32,035 nucleotides of DNA from Oscillibacter sp. (lineage in GTDB: Bacteria > Bacillota > Clostridia > Oscillospirales > Oscillospiraceae), in the NCBI GenBank assembly GCA_022795445.1, contig JAAWGR010000031.1:1-32035 (forward strand), read 5' to 3'. Numbering within the stretch: the first letter of the stretch is position 1; the number at the start of each line of letters is the position of its first letter. Position numbers and translations under genes: made by a program. Below are positions 23,356 through 31,313 of this stretch, in pieces. Below the pieces are notes generated by a model that was given only the letters and a program-made list of their open reading frames with translations, had not been told where the DNA came from and did not search any database.

Positions 23356-23976
23356 ATGAAAACGATCTTGATCGGCATCGCCGGAGGCACCGGCTCCGGC
23401 AAAACGACCCTCACGCACCATTTGAAGGACCACTTCGGGGGAAATGTGGCCGTCGTCGGCCACGACAGCTACTACCGGCGGCAGGTGGGCAAGACCTATG
23501 AGGAACGGGCCTTGCAGAACTATGACCATCCCAATGCGTTTGAGACGGATCTCTTGGTGGAGCACCTCAAACAGCTGAAAGCAGGCCAAGCCATCCAGTG
23601 CCCGGTATACTCCTACGTGGACCACAACCGGACGGATGAAACCGTTTTGATTGAACCCGCCAAGGTGCTGATCGTGGAGGGAATCCTGATTTTCCAGGAC
23701 CCCACCCTGCGGGAAATGCTGGACATTAAAATCTTCGTGGAAACCGACGCGGACGAGCGCATTTTACGCCGCGCCCTGCGGGACGTGGAGGAGCGGGGCC
23801 GCACCCTGCGTTCGGTGGTCGCGCAGTACCTGGCTACCGTCAAGCCTATGCACGAGCAGTATGTGGAGCCGTCCCGGAAGTATGCGGATATCATCGTCCT
23901 GGAGGGCGGGCACAACTTGGTGGCGCTGGAATTGATCATGCAGCGCATCCAGAGCCATATCGATTCCCAGGATTGA
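23356..23976 (+). CDS. udk: Uridine kinase
   Basis: Phosphorylates uridine and cytidine to UMP and CMP in pyrimidine salvage; cytosolic. The 206-residue length and order match Udk: P-loop GGTGSGKT (10-17), HDSYYR with NYDHPNAFETDLL, the Walker B-like VLIVEGILIF, the lid region ETDADERILRRALRDVEERGR, and EPSRKYADIIV near the end. The ATG at 23356 starts the domain directly. An in-frame frame opening at 23293 lies upstream of the predicted -10 and is rejected as the start. Confidence 0.95.
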   Translation: MKTILIGIAGGTGSGKTTLTHHLKDHFGGNVAVVGHDSYYRRQVGKTYEERALQNYDHPNAFETDLLVEHLKQLKAGQAIQCPVYSYVDHNRTDETVLIEPAKVLIVEGILIFQDPTLREMLDIKIFVETDADERILRRALRDVEERGRTLRSVVAQYLATVKPMHEQYVEPSRKYADIIVLEGGHNLVALELIMQRIQSHIDSQD

Positions 23977-24063
23977 AAAAATTTTATATACGGAAAATTT
24001 TGTGACATTTTGACCATCCCAGCCGTTCTATAAATGAAAGCAAACAAGAAAGGATGCGATCTG

Positions 24064-25050
24064 TTGAAACAATTTATTGCCATGCTGTGCGGCATTGCCC
24101 TGGCAGGATTGCTGGCGGGGAACCTTGCGGCCTGTTCCGCCCTTCCCGCCTCCCAGGACGTGCCGAAAGACGTCTCCGCTCCGCAAGATACGGCCCTATC
24201 TGGAGAGCCCCCTTCAAGCATCCCAGAAGGGGAGGACGCGGAAACGCCCACCGAAAGGGAGAACGATCAGCCAGCCGGTCCGGAAACGGGCGAACCGGCC
24301 CCAGCATCCTCGTCCGCGGCTCCATCCGCACCTCCGTCCACGCCCACAGGCAGCGAAGCCCGCCGTAATGCGTATGCGGAGCTTCTGCGCACGGCCCACG
24401 ATCAGCAGACGCTCCCGGACGGCACAGAACTGGATGGCGGAGATATCGAGTCCATTGAGGGCAACCTGTTTGCCGTTTACGATGTGGACCGGGACGGTCA
24501 GGAGGAGCTGGTTCTTCTTTGGCAGAATGCCTATATGGCCGGGATGGTCGAAACCGTATACGCCTATGACGACGCCTCCGGCGAGCTGCGGGAGGAACTG
24601 CGGGAGTTTCCAGGCGTCATCTTTTACGACAACGGCACAGCAGAGGCCCCTTGGTCCCATAACCAGGGCCTGGCTGGTGAATTCTGGCCCTATAACCTTT
24701 ACCAGTACGACGCTGTGACCGGGAAATACAAATCCGTCGGCTCCGTGGACGCCTGGGACAAGAACCTGAGGGATTCCCGGTTCGATGGCAGCAAGGAGAT
24801 CTCCTTCCCGGATGATACCGACGCCGACGGCAATGGTATGGTGTATTACCTCCTGCCCCCCAACTGGGATGGGCACTACACCACGCTGGCAGATGATGCG
24901 GAATATCTGCGCTGGCGGGATACTTACCTCAAAGGCGCGGACTTCCTGGACCTCACTTTCGTTCCCCTGACGGCAGGCAACATCGCCCAGACGCTGGATG
25001 TCCCTTATGTGGAACTGGCGACGACCCTCCTGCCCAACCCGGCCGGCTGA
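24064..25050 (+). CDS. Lipoprotein with FG-GAP-like calcium-site segment
   Basis: A TTG start at 24064 lies 9 nt after AGAAAGGA and gives a clean lipoprotein signal with Cys24 (GNLAAC). The in-frame ATG at 24034 has no ribosome site. The mature protein (about 305 residues) begins with a long Pro/Ser/Glu-rich linker (about 25-95). A globular domain follows, with DVDRDGQEELVLLW resembling the Asp-rich loop of VCBS/FG-GAP proteins, and a Trp/Tyr-rich C-terminus. This layout is common in clostridial lipoproteins of unknown role. The gene follows udk by about 90 bp. Confidence 0.82.
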   Translation: MKQFIAMLCGIALAGLLAGNLAACSALPASQDVPKDVSAPQDTALSGEPPSSIPEGEDAETPTERENDQPAGPETGEPAPASSSAAPSAPPSTPTGSEARRNAYAELLRTAHDQQTLPDGTELDGGDIESIEGNLFAVYDVDRDGQEELVLLWQNAYMAGMVETVYAYDDASGELREELREFPGVIFYDNGTAEAPWSHNQGLAGEFWPYNLYQYDAVTGKYKSVGSVDAWDKNLRDSRFDGSKEISFPDDTDADGNGMVYYLLPPNWDGHYTTLADDAEYLRWRDTYLKGADFLDLTFVPLTAGNIAQTLDVPYVELATTLLPNPAG

Positions 25051-25063
25051 GCGGCCCAATGAT

Positions 25064-25110
25064 AAAAACCCCCTGGACACGCTGTGATACAAGCGTTTCC
25101 AGAGGGTTTT
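25064..25110. terminator. Bidirectional terminator between lipoprotein and HMA genes
   Basis: AAAACCC-CTGGA-ACGCT pairs with AGCGT-TCCAG-GGGTTTT with a few bulges. T-runs lie on both strands. The two genes converge on it. Confidence 0.8.
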
Positions 25111-25154
25111 GCTGTGTGCAGGAAGGTTCGCCGCCATTCCACACAACAGACGGC

Positions 25155-25403
25155 TTACCGGCGAAACAATCCCTTTTTCTCGTAAGGCTCCTTTGAAACC
25201 GCCTGTACCTCGTAGCCCGTAGCCCCAATAGCAGAGCGCAGAGCCGCTTCGTCAATGTCGTGCTCCGTAAGGATAACCGTTTCCCCCCTGCCATAGGAGG
25301 AGGTCACTTTCTTCACCGGGAAAGCCTTGCGAACCGCGTCGTTCACATGGCTTTCGCACATCCCGCACATCATCCCGTTTACGCGTACTGTGATTTTCAA
25401 CAT
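25155..25403 (-). CDS. Heavy-metal-associated (HMA) domain protein
   Basis: The 82-residue ferredoxin-fold metal-binding protein has the site GMMCGMCESHVNDAVR (MxCxxC) near the start. A second half follows with IGATGYEV, typical of HMA domains, and a short basic tail (EKKGLFRR). The usual GMTCxxC is GMMCGMC here. The ATG at 25403 follows AAGGTGA; a GTG four codons earlier is possible. It is the second gene of the ZIP operon, 36-48 bp downstream, so it probably handles metal imported by or regulated with the transporter. Metal identity (Cu versus Fe/Zn) is open. Confidence 0.88.
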   Translation of the reverse strand: MLKITVRVNGMMCGMCESHVNDAVRKAFPVKKVTSSYGRGETVILTEHDIDEAALRSAIGATGYEVQAVSKEPYEKKGLFRR

Positions 25404-25451
25404 GGCTGCTGTCACCTTTTTGTTATTTTTTGCCCGCCGCCGTGCTTTCGC

Positions 25452-26234
25452 TCAGCCCAACGCCGTATCCAGCGCCAGCATCACTGTAAAGCCCGCCGCA
25501 AAAGCCAGCGTTCCAAGGTTTGAGTGCGTCCCGGCGGACGCCTCTGGAATCAATTCCTCCACTACAACGTAGACCATAGCCCCTGCCGCAAAGCTCAGCA
25601 GGTACGGCAGCGCCGGCAGGATGAGGCCCGCCGCCCAGAGGGTCAGCCCGGCAGCCAGCGGTTCCGCCGCGCCGGAGAGGACGCCGTAGAAAAAAGCTCT
25701 CCCCTTCCCGACGCCTTCCGCCCGGAGCGGCATGGAGATGATGGCCCCTTCCGGGAAGTTCTGGACCGCGATACCGATGGAAAGGGCCAGCGCCCCGGCG
25801 GCAGAAATGGTTTCATTCCCTGCCATCCAGCCCGCCAGCACCACGCCCACGGCCATCCCCTCCGGGATGTTGTGGAGGGTGACGGCCAGCACCAGCATGG
25901 TGGTCCGCTTCAAATGGGTGCGTGGACCTTCCGGTTTGTCGCTGTTCTGATGCAGGTGGGGAATTGCCCGGTCCAGGGCCAGGAGGAACAGGACTCCCAG
26001 CCAAAAGCCTGTTACAGCGGGAAGGAAGGCCCAATGGCCCAGTTCCGCCGCCTGCTCCATGGCGGGGATCAGGAGGCTCCACACGGACGCTGCCACCATG
26101 ACCCCGGCGGCAAAGCCGGTGAGCACGCGTTGGACACGTTCATGGAGTTTTCCGCGCATCCCAAACACGGAGGCTGCGCCGAGGGCCGTCCCGGCGAAGG
26201 GGAGCAGGATTCCTTGGATGGTTTCAATTGGCAT
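25452..26234 (-). CDS. ZIP family divalent metal transporter
   Basis: Integral membrane importer for Zn/Fe/Mn-type ions. The 260 residues have about eight hydrophobic helices. The metal-site helices are clear: HNIPEGMAVGV (TM4) and QNFPEGAIIS (TM5), plus VVEELIPEA near the C-terminus. A His-containing loop (IPHLHQNSDK) precedes TM4. The ATG at 26234 follows TGGAGA and starts the protein at MPIETIQ; a TTG nine codons upstream overlaps the operator and is unlikely. It leads a two-gene unit with the HMA protein behind two metal-box-like operators. Confidence 0.92.
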   Translation of the reverse strand: MPIETIQGILLPFAGTALGAASVFGMRGKLHERVQRVLTGFAAGVMVAASVWSLLIPAMEQAAELGHWAFLPAVTGFWLGVLFLLALDRAIPHLHQNSDKPEGPRTHLKRTTMLVLAVTLHNIPEGMAVGVVLAGWMAGNETISAAGALALSIGIAVQNFPEGAIISMPLRAEGVGKGRAFFYGVLSGAAEPLAAGLTLWAAGLILPALPYLLSFAAGAMVYVVVEELIPEASAGTHSNLGTLAFAAGFTVMLALDTALG

Positions 26235-26253
26235 GTTACGTTCTCCATATACA

Positions 26254-26269
26254 GTTAGCAAAAGCTAAC
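26254..26269. promoter_or_regulatory. Operator 1 of the ZIP-HMA operon
   Basis: Perfect palindrome GTTAGC-AAAA-GCTAAC, 8 bp after the proximal -10, so it covers the transcription start. The TTAG/CTAA core resembles sites of DtxR/MntR-type metal repressors; the regulator is not in the window. Confidence 0.7.
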
Positions 26270-26276
26270 CGTTTCT

Positions 26277-26305
26277 ATTTTACAGTCATTTTCTCTGGTT
26301 GTCAA
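26277..26305 (-). promoter_or_regulatory. Proximal promoter of the ZIP-HMA operon
   Basis: Consensus TTGACA (26300-26305), 17-bp spacer, TAAAAT (26277-26282). Confidence 0.75.
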
Positions 26306-26371
26306 TCCAGCGCTGAAACAGCAGCCTTTCTTTCAGGATGCCCAGTTCGGCGGCAAACGTTGCGCCCGGAG

Positions 26372-26387
26372 GTTAGCTGTAACTAAC
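26372..26387. promoter_or_regulatory. Operator 2 of the ZIP-HMA operon
   Basis: GTTAG-CTGTAA-CTAAC, same half-sites as operator 1, placed about 10 bp after the distal -10. Confidence 0.65.
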
Positions 26388-26397
26388 TCCTGCGTGT

Positions 26398-26426
26398 ACG
26401 ATACCATACGCCTTATCCGTTGTCAA
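26398..26426 (-). promoter_or_regulatory. Distal promoter of the ZIP-HMA operon
   Basis: Consensus TTGACA (26421-26426), 17-bp spacer, TATCGT (26398-26403). It repeats the promoter-operator architecture of the proximal one. Confidence 0.6.
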
Positions 26427-26667
26427 GGAGGTTCTTCCTGGAAAATTACCAGCCCGCCGGGCCAAACGTTAAACATGCGCCGCAAATTTTTTTGCTCACC
26501 GCCTTATAATTGCTTCCGGTTTTGCGCAAAATCCGGACTGTTTCCACAGAAAATGTTGTGCAAATTTTTTACAATGGTAAAAACCGGAATTTTTCGCCAA
26601 ACTTTTGGTTTGCAAAATCTTCATCCTCACTTTTTTAATAATTCTGGAAAGATTCAAAAGAGTGTGG
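26427..26667. other. AT-rich intergenic region between ZIP and HPr-like genes
   Basis: Rich in TTTT/AAAA runs (for example around 26485-26640). I see no gene, no long hairpin and no shared repeat; it separates two divergent transcription units. Confidence 0.5.
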
Positions 26668-26673
26668 TATACT
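26668..26673 (+). promoter_or_regulatory. Extended -10 promoter of the HPr-like gene
   Basis: TATACT preceded by TGTGG; the -35 is weak. It lies 35 bp before the ATG. Confidence 0.5.
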
Positions 26674-26707
26674 TGTCCCGAACAATTTGACAGAACGGAG
26701 TGGGTAC

Positions 26708-26962
26708 ATGAAACGAATTGTTGAAGTGCAGATCCCGGAAGACCAAGTGAATCGTGTCGCAGCAAATTTCATCCAACAAGCCAATCTGTTTTCCAGTTAC
26801 ATTCTCATCACCAGGGACGGCAACAGCGTAAATGCCAAAAGCCTCCTGGGCTTTCTCTCCCTTGGTATTGTATGCGGTAAGCAGGTGGAGCTGTCCGCCG
26901 AAGGCAAAGACGCCGCCGCCGCGCTGGACGCCCTTACCGGCGTTTTGGAAATGCGTGCATGA
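26708..26962 (+). CDS. HPr-like protein lacking the active-site histidine
   Basis: The 84-residue protein has the HPr fold pattern in its second half: SSYILITRDGNSVNAKSLLGFLSLGIVCGKQVELSAEGKDA with the KSLLGxLSLG helix, then AAALDALTGVLE. At the place of the GLHARPA phosphorylation loop it reads DQVNRVAANFIQQA with no histidine, so it cannot be phosphorylated at His15 like PtsH. The Ser46 region is NAKSLLG. ATG follows CGGAG; the upstream frame start at 26687 has no site. It is probably a regulatory or structural HPr relative rather than a PTS carrier. Confidence 0.82.
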   Translation: MKRIVEVQIPEDQVNRVAANFIQQANLFSSYILITRDGNSVNAKSLLGFLSLGIVCGKQVELSAEGKDAAAALDALTGVLEMRA

Positions 26963-26971
26963 ATGCAGAAA

Positions 26972-27001
26972 AACAGGAGCGGTTTTTCCGCTCCTGTTAT
27001 T
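26972..27001. terminator. Bidirectional terminator, HPr-like and YcdB/SLH genes
   Basis: AACAGGAGCGG (26972-26982) and CCGCTCCTGTT (26988-26998), T-rich on both strands, between convergent genes. Confidence 0.9.
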
Positions 27002-27013
27002 TCTATGGCTTGC

Positions 27014-29194
27014 TCATTTCCGCTCCAGCAGCTTGCAGATCATAACCGCTGCCTCGCCCCGGTTGGTCCCCCGGGTTCCGGCATAGGTCCCTTCCAGCAG
27101 CCCCAGAGCCTGGGCAATGGCTGCATAACCCAAATCCTCCGCCGGAATGCTGTCCTTGTCGGTGCAGGAGCAGGTGAAGATACCGCTCAGCTGCGCCGCA
27201 TTGCCAAATCCCGCCGCATTGATAAGGCTCTTGACCAGCTGTCCCCGGGTCAGGACGGCGTTTTCGTTCCGCTCCCCGCGCTCCAAAGCGCCTATCCGGT
27301 ACATGGCGGAATACACATCGTCCTTGGTCCGCTGGTCCACGTTGTCCGGGTCCAGCCGTGCGTTGTCCAGGCTGTACAGCAGGCAGGCCAGATCCCACTG
27401 GGTCAGGCTCTTGCCAGGACGGAAGCTCTCGCATTCATAGCCCACGCCATACAGGGCCAGCCGCTCAACGGCCTCCTTGGCGGAACTCCCGTCCAGGTCG
27501 TTGTAGGTCTCTCTGCTTTTGCTGTAAAGTTCCTGCTCCAAAGGTTCGCCGCTCTTGGCGTCTACGCCGTAGAAATAACCGTCCCGCTGGAGGGTGTAAC
27601 CCAGCTTGAGGCCATAGTAGTGCGTCGTCCCCAGTTCCATCAGACGTTTGGACGCCGTGTCGCTGCCAGTCAGCTCCTGTGGCACTAAGCTATAGCCCAA
27701 GGTTGCCTCGTAAGTGCCCATCCAGGCGTCGATGGCGGCCTGCTCCGAGACAACGCCCTCGGCGCTGCCAAAGGAGATCTCATCGTCCCATTCGTAGGAA
27801 AGGCGGTAGATGGAACCGTCAGCGGCGTCAATGAAAATTTGGTACAGGTTGTCGGGGAAGAAATAGCCGTTGACCTTTTGTGCAAAGAGGAACGTGTGAT
27901 ATGGCGGCTTTTCGTCTTCCGCCAGTTCGGCAAAATCCACCGTGTCATAAAGTTCCAGCGATTCGGCCCGCTCCGGGCAGAAGCTCTTGAGGAACGCCTC
28001 CGCCTTTGCCTGGGCCTGTTCCGCCGTCAGGACGATTTCCGCCTCGTCCCAGGGGGCAGAGGAACGCACGCTGCGGACTTCCCCCGACCGGGCGTCCACC
28101 GTGACGGTACGCGTCCAGTTGGCGTTTTCCCCGGACCTCTGATAGCGCAGGGTACAGAGCACTTCGGCCTTGCCGGTATCGTCCTTTTCGCCTGTGGAGT
28201 AGGACGCCGCCGCCAGAGCGTACCCTTGCAGGCCGAATTCCTGGATGGCACGCACAGCCTTGTCCAGGGTTTCTTTGGACAGAACGTCCTCCATCTGCTG
28301 GATGCCGCTCTGCTCTGCGGAGGAAAATCCCCCATTGTCTGTTGAGCTTTCTGCGGCCATGGCCGGTGATGCCGTGTCCTGCGCAACGCCGCCCGCCGTG
28401 TTGGCGTACTTGCGGGCCAGATCTTCTGCCATCTTGGTCAGGTTCACCAGCTCGCCGGTGATGCCGTCCACGTAGTATTGGTCTCCGTTCTCCGGCACAT
28501 AGCGAAGGATGGCCTGCGCGGGCTCGTCCTCAGTTTTGACGTATTCCAGGCGCAATTCCAGGGTCTCTTTCAGCTTCTCCGCCGCCTGGTATTGGGCAAC
28601 GCTGGTTTCCGGACTGGGAATGCCGCCGATAAAGGTCCCTTCCGGCGCAGTGCGCCAGAAACGGACAATCCGTCCATTCCGCACGTTGATATTATAGGAT
28701 AACGGGGACGGCAGGCCGTTCAGGAGTACGTCGCCGGAATAGCTCCGGCTGCTGCTGTTGAGGCGTTCGGTTTCCTCAAAGTCGTCCAGCACGGCGCTCT
28801 CGCCGTCCCGGAGGATCTTGGCAAGGAATGCCTCCGCCGCGGCGCGGTCCGCGGAAGCGTCGCCCTTGGGGAAGGTGGGGAACTCCCAGCCCCAGTAGGC
28901 GGAATCCTCGTCATCCGATTGGTAGAAGCCGGTAATGGCGCCATCATCCAGGGCCTGGACGCTGATGTAGCGGTCACCGGAACTCCAGCGGAGACTCCAT
29001 ACGCGGGCAAGTTCTTCTTCATCGCAGTCGCCTTGGAAATTTTCATAGGCGCTGGTGTCCAAACCCAGCGTCTGTTTCACCGCCTGGGTCACGCGGGCAA
29101 GCTGGGCGTCGGCGGATTCCTCCGCGGCCATGGCGGGTGCTCCCAGCGCGCCCAGCAGTGCCGCGGCTAAGAGCAGAGACAGCAGTTTTTTCAT
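27014..29194 (-). CDS. Exported YcdB/YcdC-repeat protein with C-terminal SLH-like domains
   Basis: The 726-residue secreted protein has a signal peptide (about 1-24, ending AMA). Two PepSY/YcdB-like halves follow, rich in motifs such as DGAITGFYQSDD, YYVDGITGELVNL, TVDARSGEVRSVRSS and FIDAADGSIYRLSYEW, where a beta hairpin displays a DxxTGE/DxxSGE turn. The C-terminal 140 residues hold SLH-type repeats (SLTQWDLACLLYSLDN, LTRGQLVKSLINAAG, GTRGTNRGEAAVMICKLL). ATG at 29194 follows GAGGGAGG; the 39-codon upstream extension was rejected. It probably sits on the wall surface. PepSY-type domains often act as protease inhibitors or chaperones, which is inference here. Confidence 0.87.
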   Translation of the reverse strand: MKKLLSLLLAAALLGALGAPAMAAEESADAQLARVTQAVKQTLGLDTSAYENFQGDCDEEELARVWSLRWSSGDRYISVQALDDGAITGFYQSDDEDSAYWGWEFPTFPKGDASADRAAAEAFLAKILRDGESAVLDDFEETERLNSSSRSYSGDVLLNGLPSPLSYNINVRNGRIVRFWRTAPEGTFIGGIPSPETSVAQYQAAEKLKETLELRLEYVKTEDEPAQAILRYVPENGDQYYVDGITGELVNLTKMAEDLARKYANTAGGVAQDTASPAMAAESSTDNGGFSSAEQSGIQQMEDVLSKETLDKAVRAIQEFGLQGYALAAASYSTGEKDDTGKAEVLCTLRYQRSGENANWTRTVTVDARSGEVRSVRSSAPWDEAEIVLTAEQAQAKAEAFLKSFCPERAESLELYDTVDFAELAEDEKPPYHTFLFAQKVNGYFFPDNLYQIFIDAADGSIYRLSYEWDDEISFGSAEGVVSEQAAIDAWMGTYEATLGYSLVPQELTGSDTASKRLMELGTTHYYGLKLGYTLQRDGYFYGVDAKSGEPLEQELYSKSRETYNDLDGSSAKEAVERLALYGVGYECESFRPGKSLTQWDLACLLYSLDNARLDPDNVDQRTKDDVYSAMYRIGALERGERNENAVLTRGQLVKSLINAAGFGNAAQLSGIFTCSCTDKDSIPAEDLGYAAIAQALGLLEGTYAGTRGTNRGEAAVMICKLLERK

Positions 29195-29346
29195 ACGATA
29201 ACCTCCCTCAAATAACAGTCCTTGACAAGTAAGACGAAATTTCCCGGGAAAAGGTTCCCGTATCCGGTAAAATTTTTGCAGGCTCTTGCGTTTCGGCGGT
29301 TGGACTGGCAAGCTGTGTTATCTTGGCTTGTTTTTCTACAAATAGT

Positions 29347-29374
29347 ATTATAAGATCTTGTAACCTTCGACGAA
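29347..29374 (-). promoter_or_regulatory. Weak candidate promoter of the YcdB/SLH gene
   Basis: TATAAT (29347-29352) with a poor -35 (TTCGTC, 29369-29374), 16-bp spacer, giving a leader of about 150 nt. No better pair is seen closer to the ATG. Confidence 0.4.
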
Positions 29375-29377
29375 ATG

Positions 29378-29404
29378 GCGGCTGTTTCTCAAAGAGGCAG
29401 CCGC
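29378..29404 (-). terminator. Possible terminator after the yfbR-like gene
   Basis: GCGGCTG (29378-29384) with CAGCCGC (29398-29404). The T-tract is weak on the minus strand (CATTTC). Confidence 0.4.
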
Positions 29405-29423
29405 GATTCTGTTTTTAACTGGG

Positions 29424-29999
29424 TTACTTCAATTCGTCCAAGGTCAGGGAAAAGCTGTCCATGAAGGTATCCAAAAAATACGCAACCTCCGGCAGCGCGA
29501 ATGCTTCCAAGGCTTTGTGGGTCTGGGCTGCGGCGTCCCGGAATTCAGCGTTGCCCGCCTTGAGCTCCTCCACACACTTGATGTATGCCGACAGCTTATC
29601 CGCCGCCTTCACCAGTTCCTCGACCTCAGGGGCAACCTCCGTCAGGACTGGCGCGTAGCAGGTTTGCAGTTCCTCCGGCAGCATAGACAGCAGCCGTTCG
29701 GAAGCCATTGCTTCCACATCCTTGTATGCGGCGCGGATGGCGGGGTTCTGGTACTTGATGGGCGTGGGCATGTCGCCTGTGAGAATCTCGCTGGCGTCAT
29801 GGTAAAGGGCCGCGGCAGCGACTGCGCCGGGGTCGATGTCCCTGCCGAAGATTTCCTTCCGGATGACGGCCAGCGCGTGGGCCAGCACCGCCGCTTGATG
29901 GCTGTGTTCCTGGACATTTTCCGGCGCGGTATTGCGCATCAGCGCCCAGCGCTGGATGAACCGCAGGCGGGAAATATATGCAAAAAAGTGGCTTTTCAT
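29424..29999 (-). CDS. yfbR: HD-domain 5'-deoxynucleotidase (YfbR family)
   Basis: Removes phosphate from deoxyribonucleoside 5'-monophosphates, balancing dNTP pools. The 191 residues carry the YfbR set of active-site positions: R17-W18, H32, H67-D68, E71, D76 and D134 (QRW, QEHSH, YHDASEILTGDMPTP, AADKL). These spacings closely match the E. coli enzyme. ATG at 29999 overlaps the mtaB stop by 4 nt (ATGA), so it is translationally coupled to that gene. The functional link between the two is not evident. Confidence 0.92.
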   Translation of the reverse strand: MKSHFFAYISRLRFIQRWALMRNTAPENVQEHSHQAAVLAHALAVIRKEIFGRDIDPGAVAAAALYHDASEILTGDMPTPIKYQNPAIRAAYKDVEAMASERLLSMLPEELQTCYAPVLTEVAPEVEELVKAADKLSAYIKCVEELKAGNAEFRDAAAQTHKALEAFALPEVAYFLDTFMDSFSLTLDELK

Positions 30000-31294
30000 T
30001 CCGCCTCTCCTCCGATCTCCCCAAACAGAATTTGCCCATCGGTTCCGGTAATCCGGACGGGCCAGGTCTGGTTGTGTAAATTTTCACCGTCGACATACAC
30101 CCCGCTGTAGTTGGGCGCATGTCCAAAATATTTGCCGCCGGGGCGGGATTCCTCAAACAGCACAGGATACGTCTCCCCGACACAGCCTTCCAAGTAAACC
30201 CGCCGCAGCTCCGCCGCAGTTTCCGCGGCACGGCGCGCCCGCTCCTCCCGGACAGGCTTTGGGACCTGCTCCATAGCTGCCGCCGGCGTCCCGGGCCGGA
30301 CGGAATAGGGGAAAATATGCATCCGCGCAAAGCCGCACGTCCGTATGAACGCAAGGGTCTGCTGAAATTCCTCTTCCGTTTCACCGGGAAAACCGGTAAT
30401 GAGATCAGTTGTGACGGCGGGGCGCATAAAATGGCGATTCAAAAGCTCTACGGATTGCAAATAACGCGCCGTGTCATAATGACGGTTCATGCGGCGCAGC
30501 GTTGTGTCGCAGCCGCTTTGCAGCGAGAGGTGAAACTGAGGACAGAGATCGGGCAGCATGGCGGCGCGCTCACAGAATTCTTCTGTAACCGTCCGAGGCT
30601 CCAGGCTGCCTAAGCGGATGCGGACGCCTGGAACCGCGGCGCAGAGCGTTTCCACCAGATCAATGAGGGTTTCTCCTCGGTTCAAATCCCGGCCCCAGGA
30701 AGAAATCTCAATGCCAGTGAGGACAATTTCCCGATAGCCTGCCGCCATCAGCTTCGACGCCTGGACGGCGGCAGGTTCCGGCGGCAGGGAGCGCACTGGC
30801 CCCCGTGCGTAGGGAATGATGCAATAAGAACAGAAATTGGAGCAGCCGTCCTCCACCTTCAGCATAGCCCGCGTGCGGCCGGACAGGCCCCCAGCGGGCA
30901 GCACCTCAAACTCTCGGCGGTGCAGGGCAGTATCAATGGATTCCAAAGGCTTCCGCTGGGCAACGGCCTGTTCCAAGAGCCGCAGGAAGCCGTTCCGGTC
31001 GCCGGAGCCGCCCAGAAGGTCGGCTCCCAGCTGGCGGGCTTCGTCGGCATGGGTCTGGGAGTAGCAGCCGCAGACGGCGATGACCGCACCGGGATGTTCC
31101 CGCCGCAGGCGGTGTACCGTCTGCCGGGACTTCTGGTCGCTGGCGGCGGTGACGGAACAAGTATTGATAATATAGGCGTCAGCCTCCTCGCTGAGGGAGA
31201 CGGTCTCGTGACCCATGGCCCGGAGCTGCTGTTCCATGGCCTGGGTCTCGTATTGGTTCACTTTGCAGCCCAAGGTGTAAATGGCGGCTTTCAT
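29996..31294 (-). CDS. mtaB: tRNA t6A37 methylthiotransferase MtaB
   Basis: Radical-SAM enzyme that converts t6A37 to ms2t6A37 in tRNAs reading ANN codons. The 432 residues show the MiaB/MtaB order: an N-terminal UPF0004 domain with cluster ligands C10, C46 and C77 (TLGCKVNQYE, INTCSV, CGCYS), the radical-SAM motif C151-x3-C155-x2-C158 (GCSNFCSYC), and a C-terminal TRAM-like domain. TLGCKVNQYE is more typical of MtaB than MiaB. The ATG at 31294 follows GAAAGG; a TTG three codons upstream was rejected. Together with TrmO, the window holds two A37 modifiers. Confidence 0.95.
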   Translation of the reverse strand: MKAAIYTLGCKVNQYETQAMEQQLRAMGHETVSLSEEADAYIINTCSVTAASDQKSRQTVHRLRREHPGAVIAVCGCYSQTHADEARQLGADLLGGSGDRNGFLRLLEQAVAQRKPLESIDTALHRREFEVLPAGGLSGRTRAMLKVEDGCSNFCSYCIIPYARGPVRSLPPEPAAVQASKLMAAGYREIVLTGIEISSWGRDLNRGETLIDLVETLCAAVPGVRIRLGSLEPRTVTEEFCERAAMLPDLCPQFHLSLQSGCDTTLRRMNRHYDTARYLQSVELLNRHFMRPAVTTDLITGFPGETEEEFQQTLAFIRTCGFARMHIFPYSVRPGTPAAAMEQVPKPVREERARRAAETAAELRRVYLEGCVGETYPVLFEESRPGGKYFGHAPNYSGVYVDGENLHNQTWPVRITGTDGQILFGEIGGEAE

Positions 31295-31313
31295 GTGTAT
31301 CAACCTTTCATTC

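Noticed and set aside
26290-26370. 26-codon minus-strand frame between the two ZIP operators (ending ERLLFQRWIDNQRK)
   Set aside because: It looks protein-like, but has no start codon or ribosome site and lies over the proximal promoter. At most it is a remnant.
26394-26690. 98-codon plus-strand frame in the AT-rich region before the HPr-like gene
   Set aside because: No ribosome site, Phe/Lys/Cys-rich translation from A/T runs, and it overlaps the HPr promoter.
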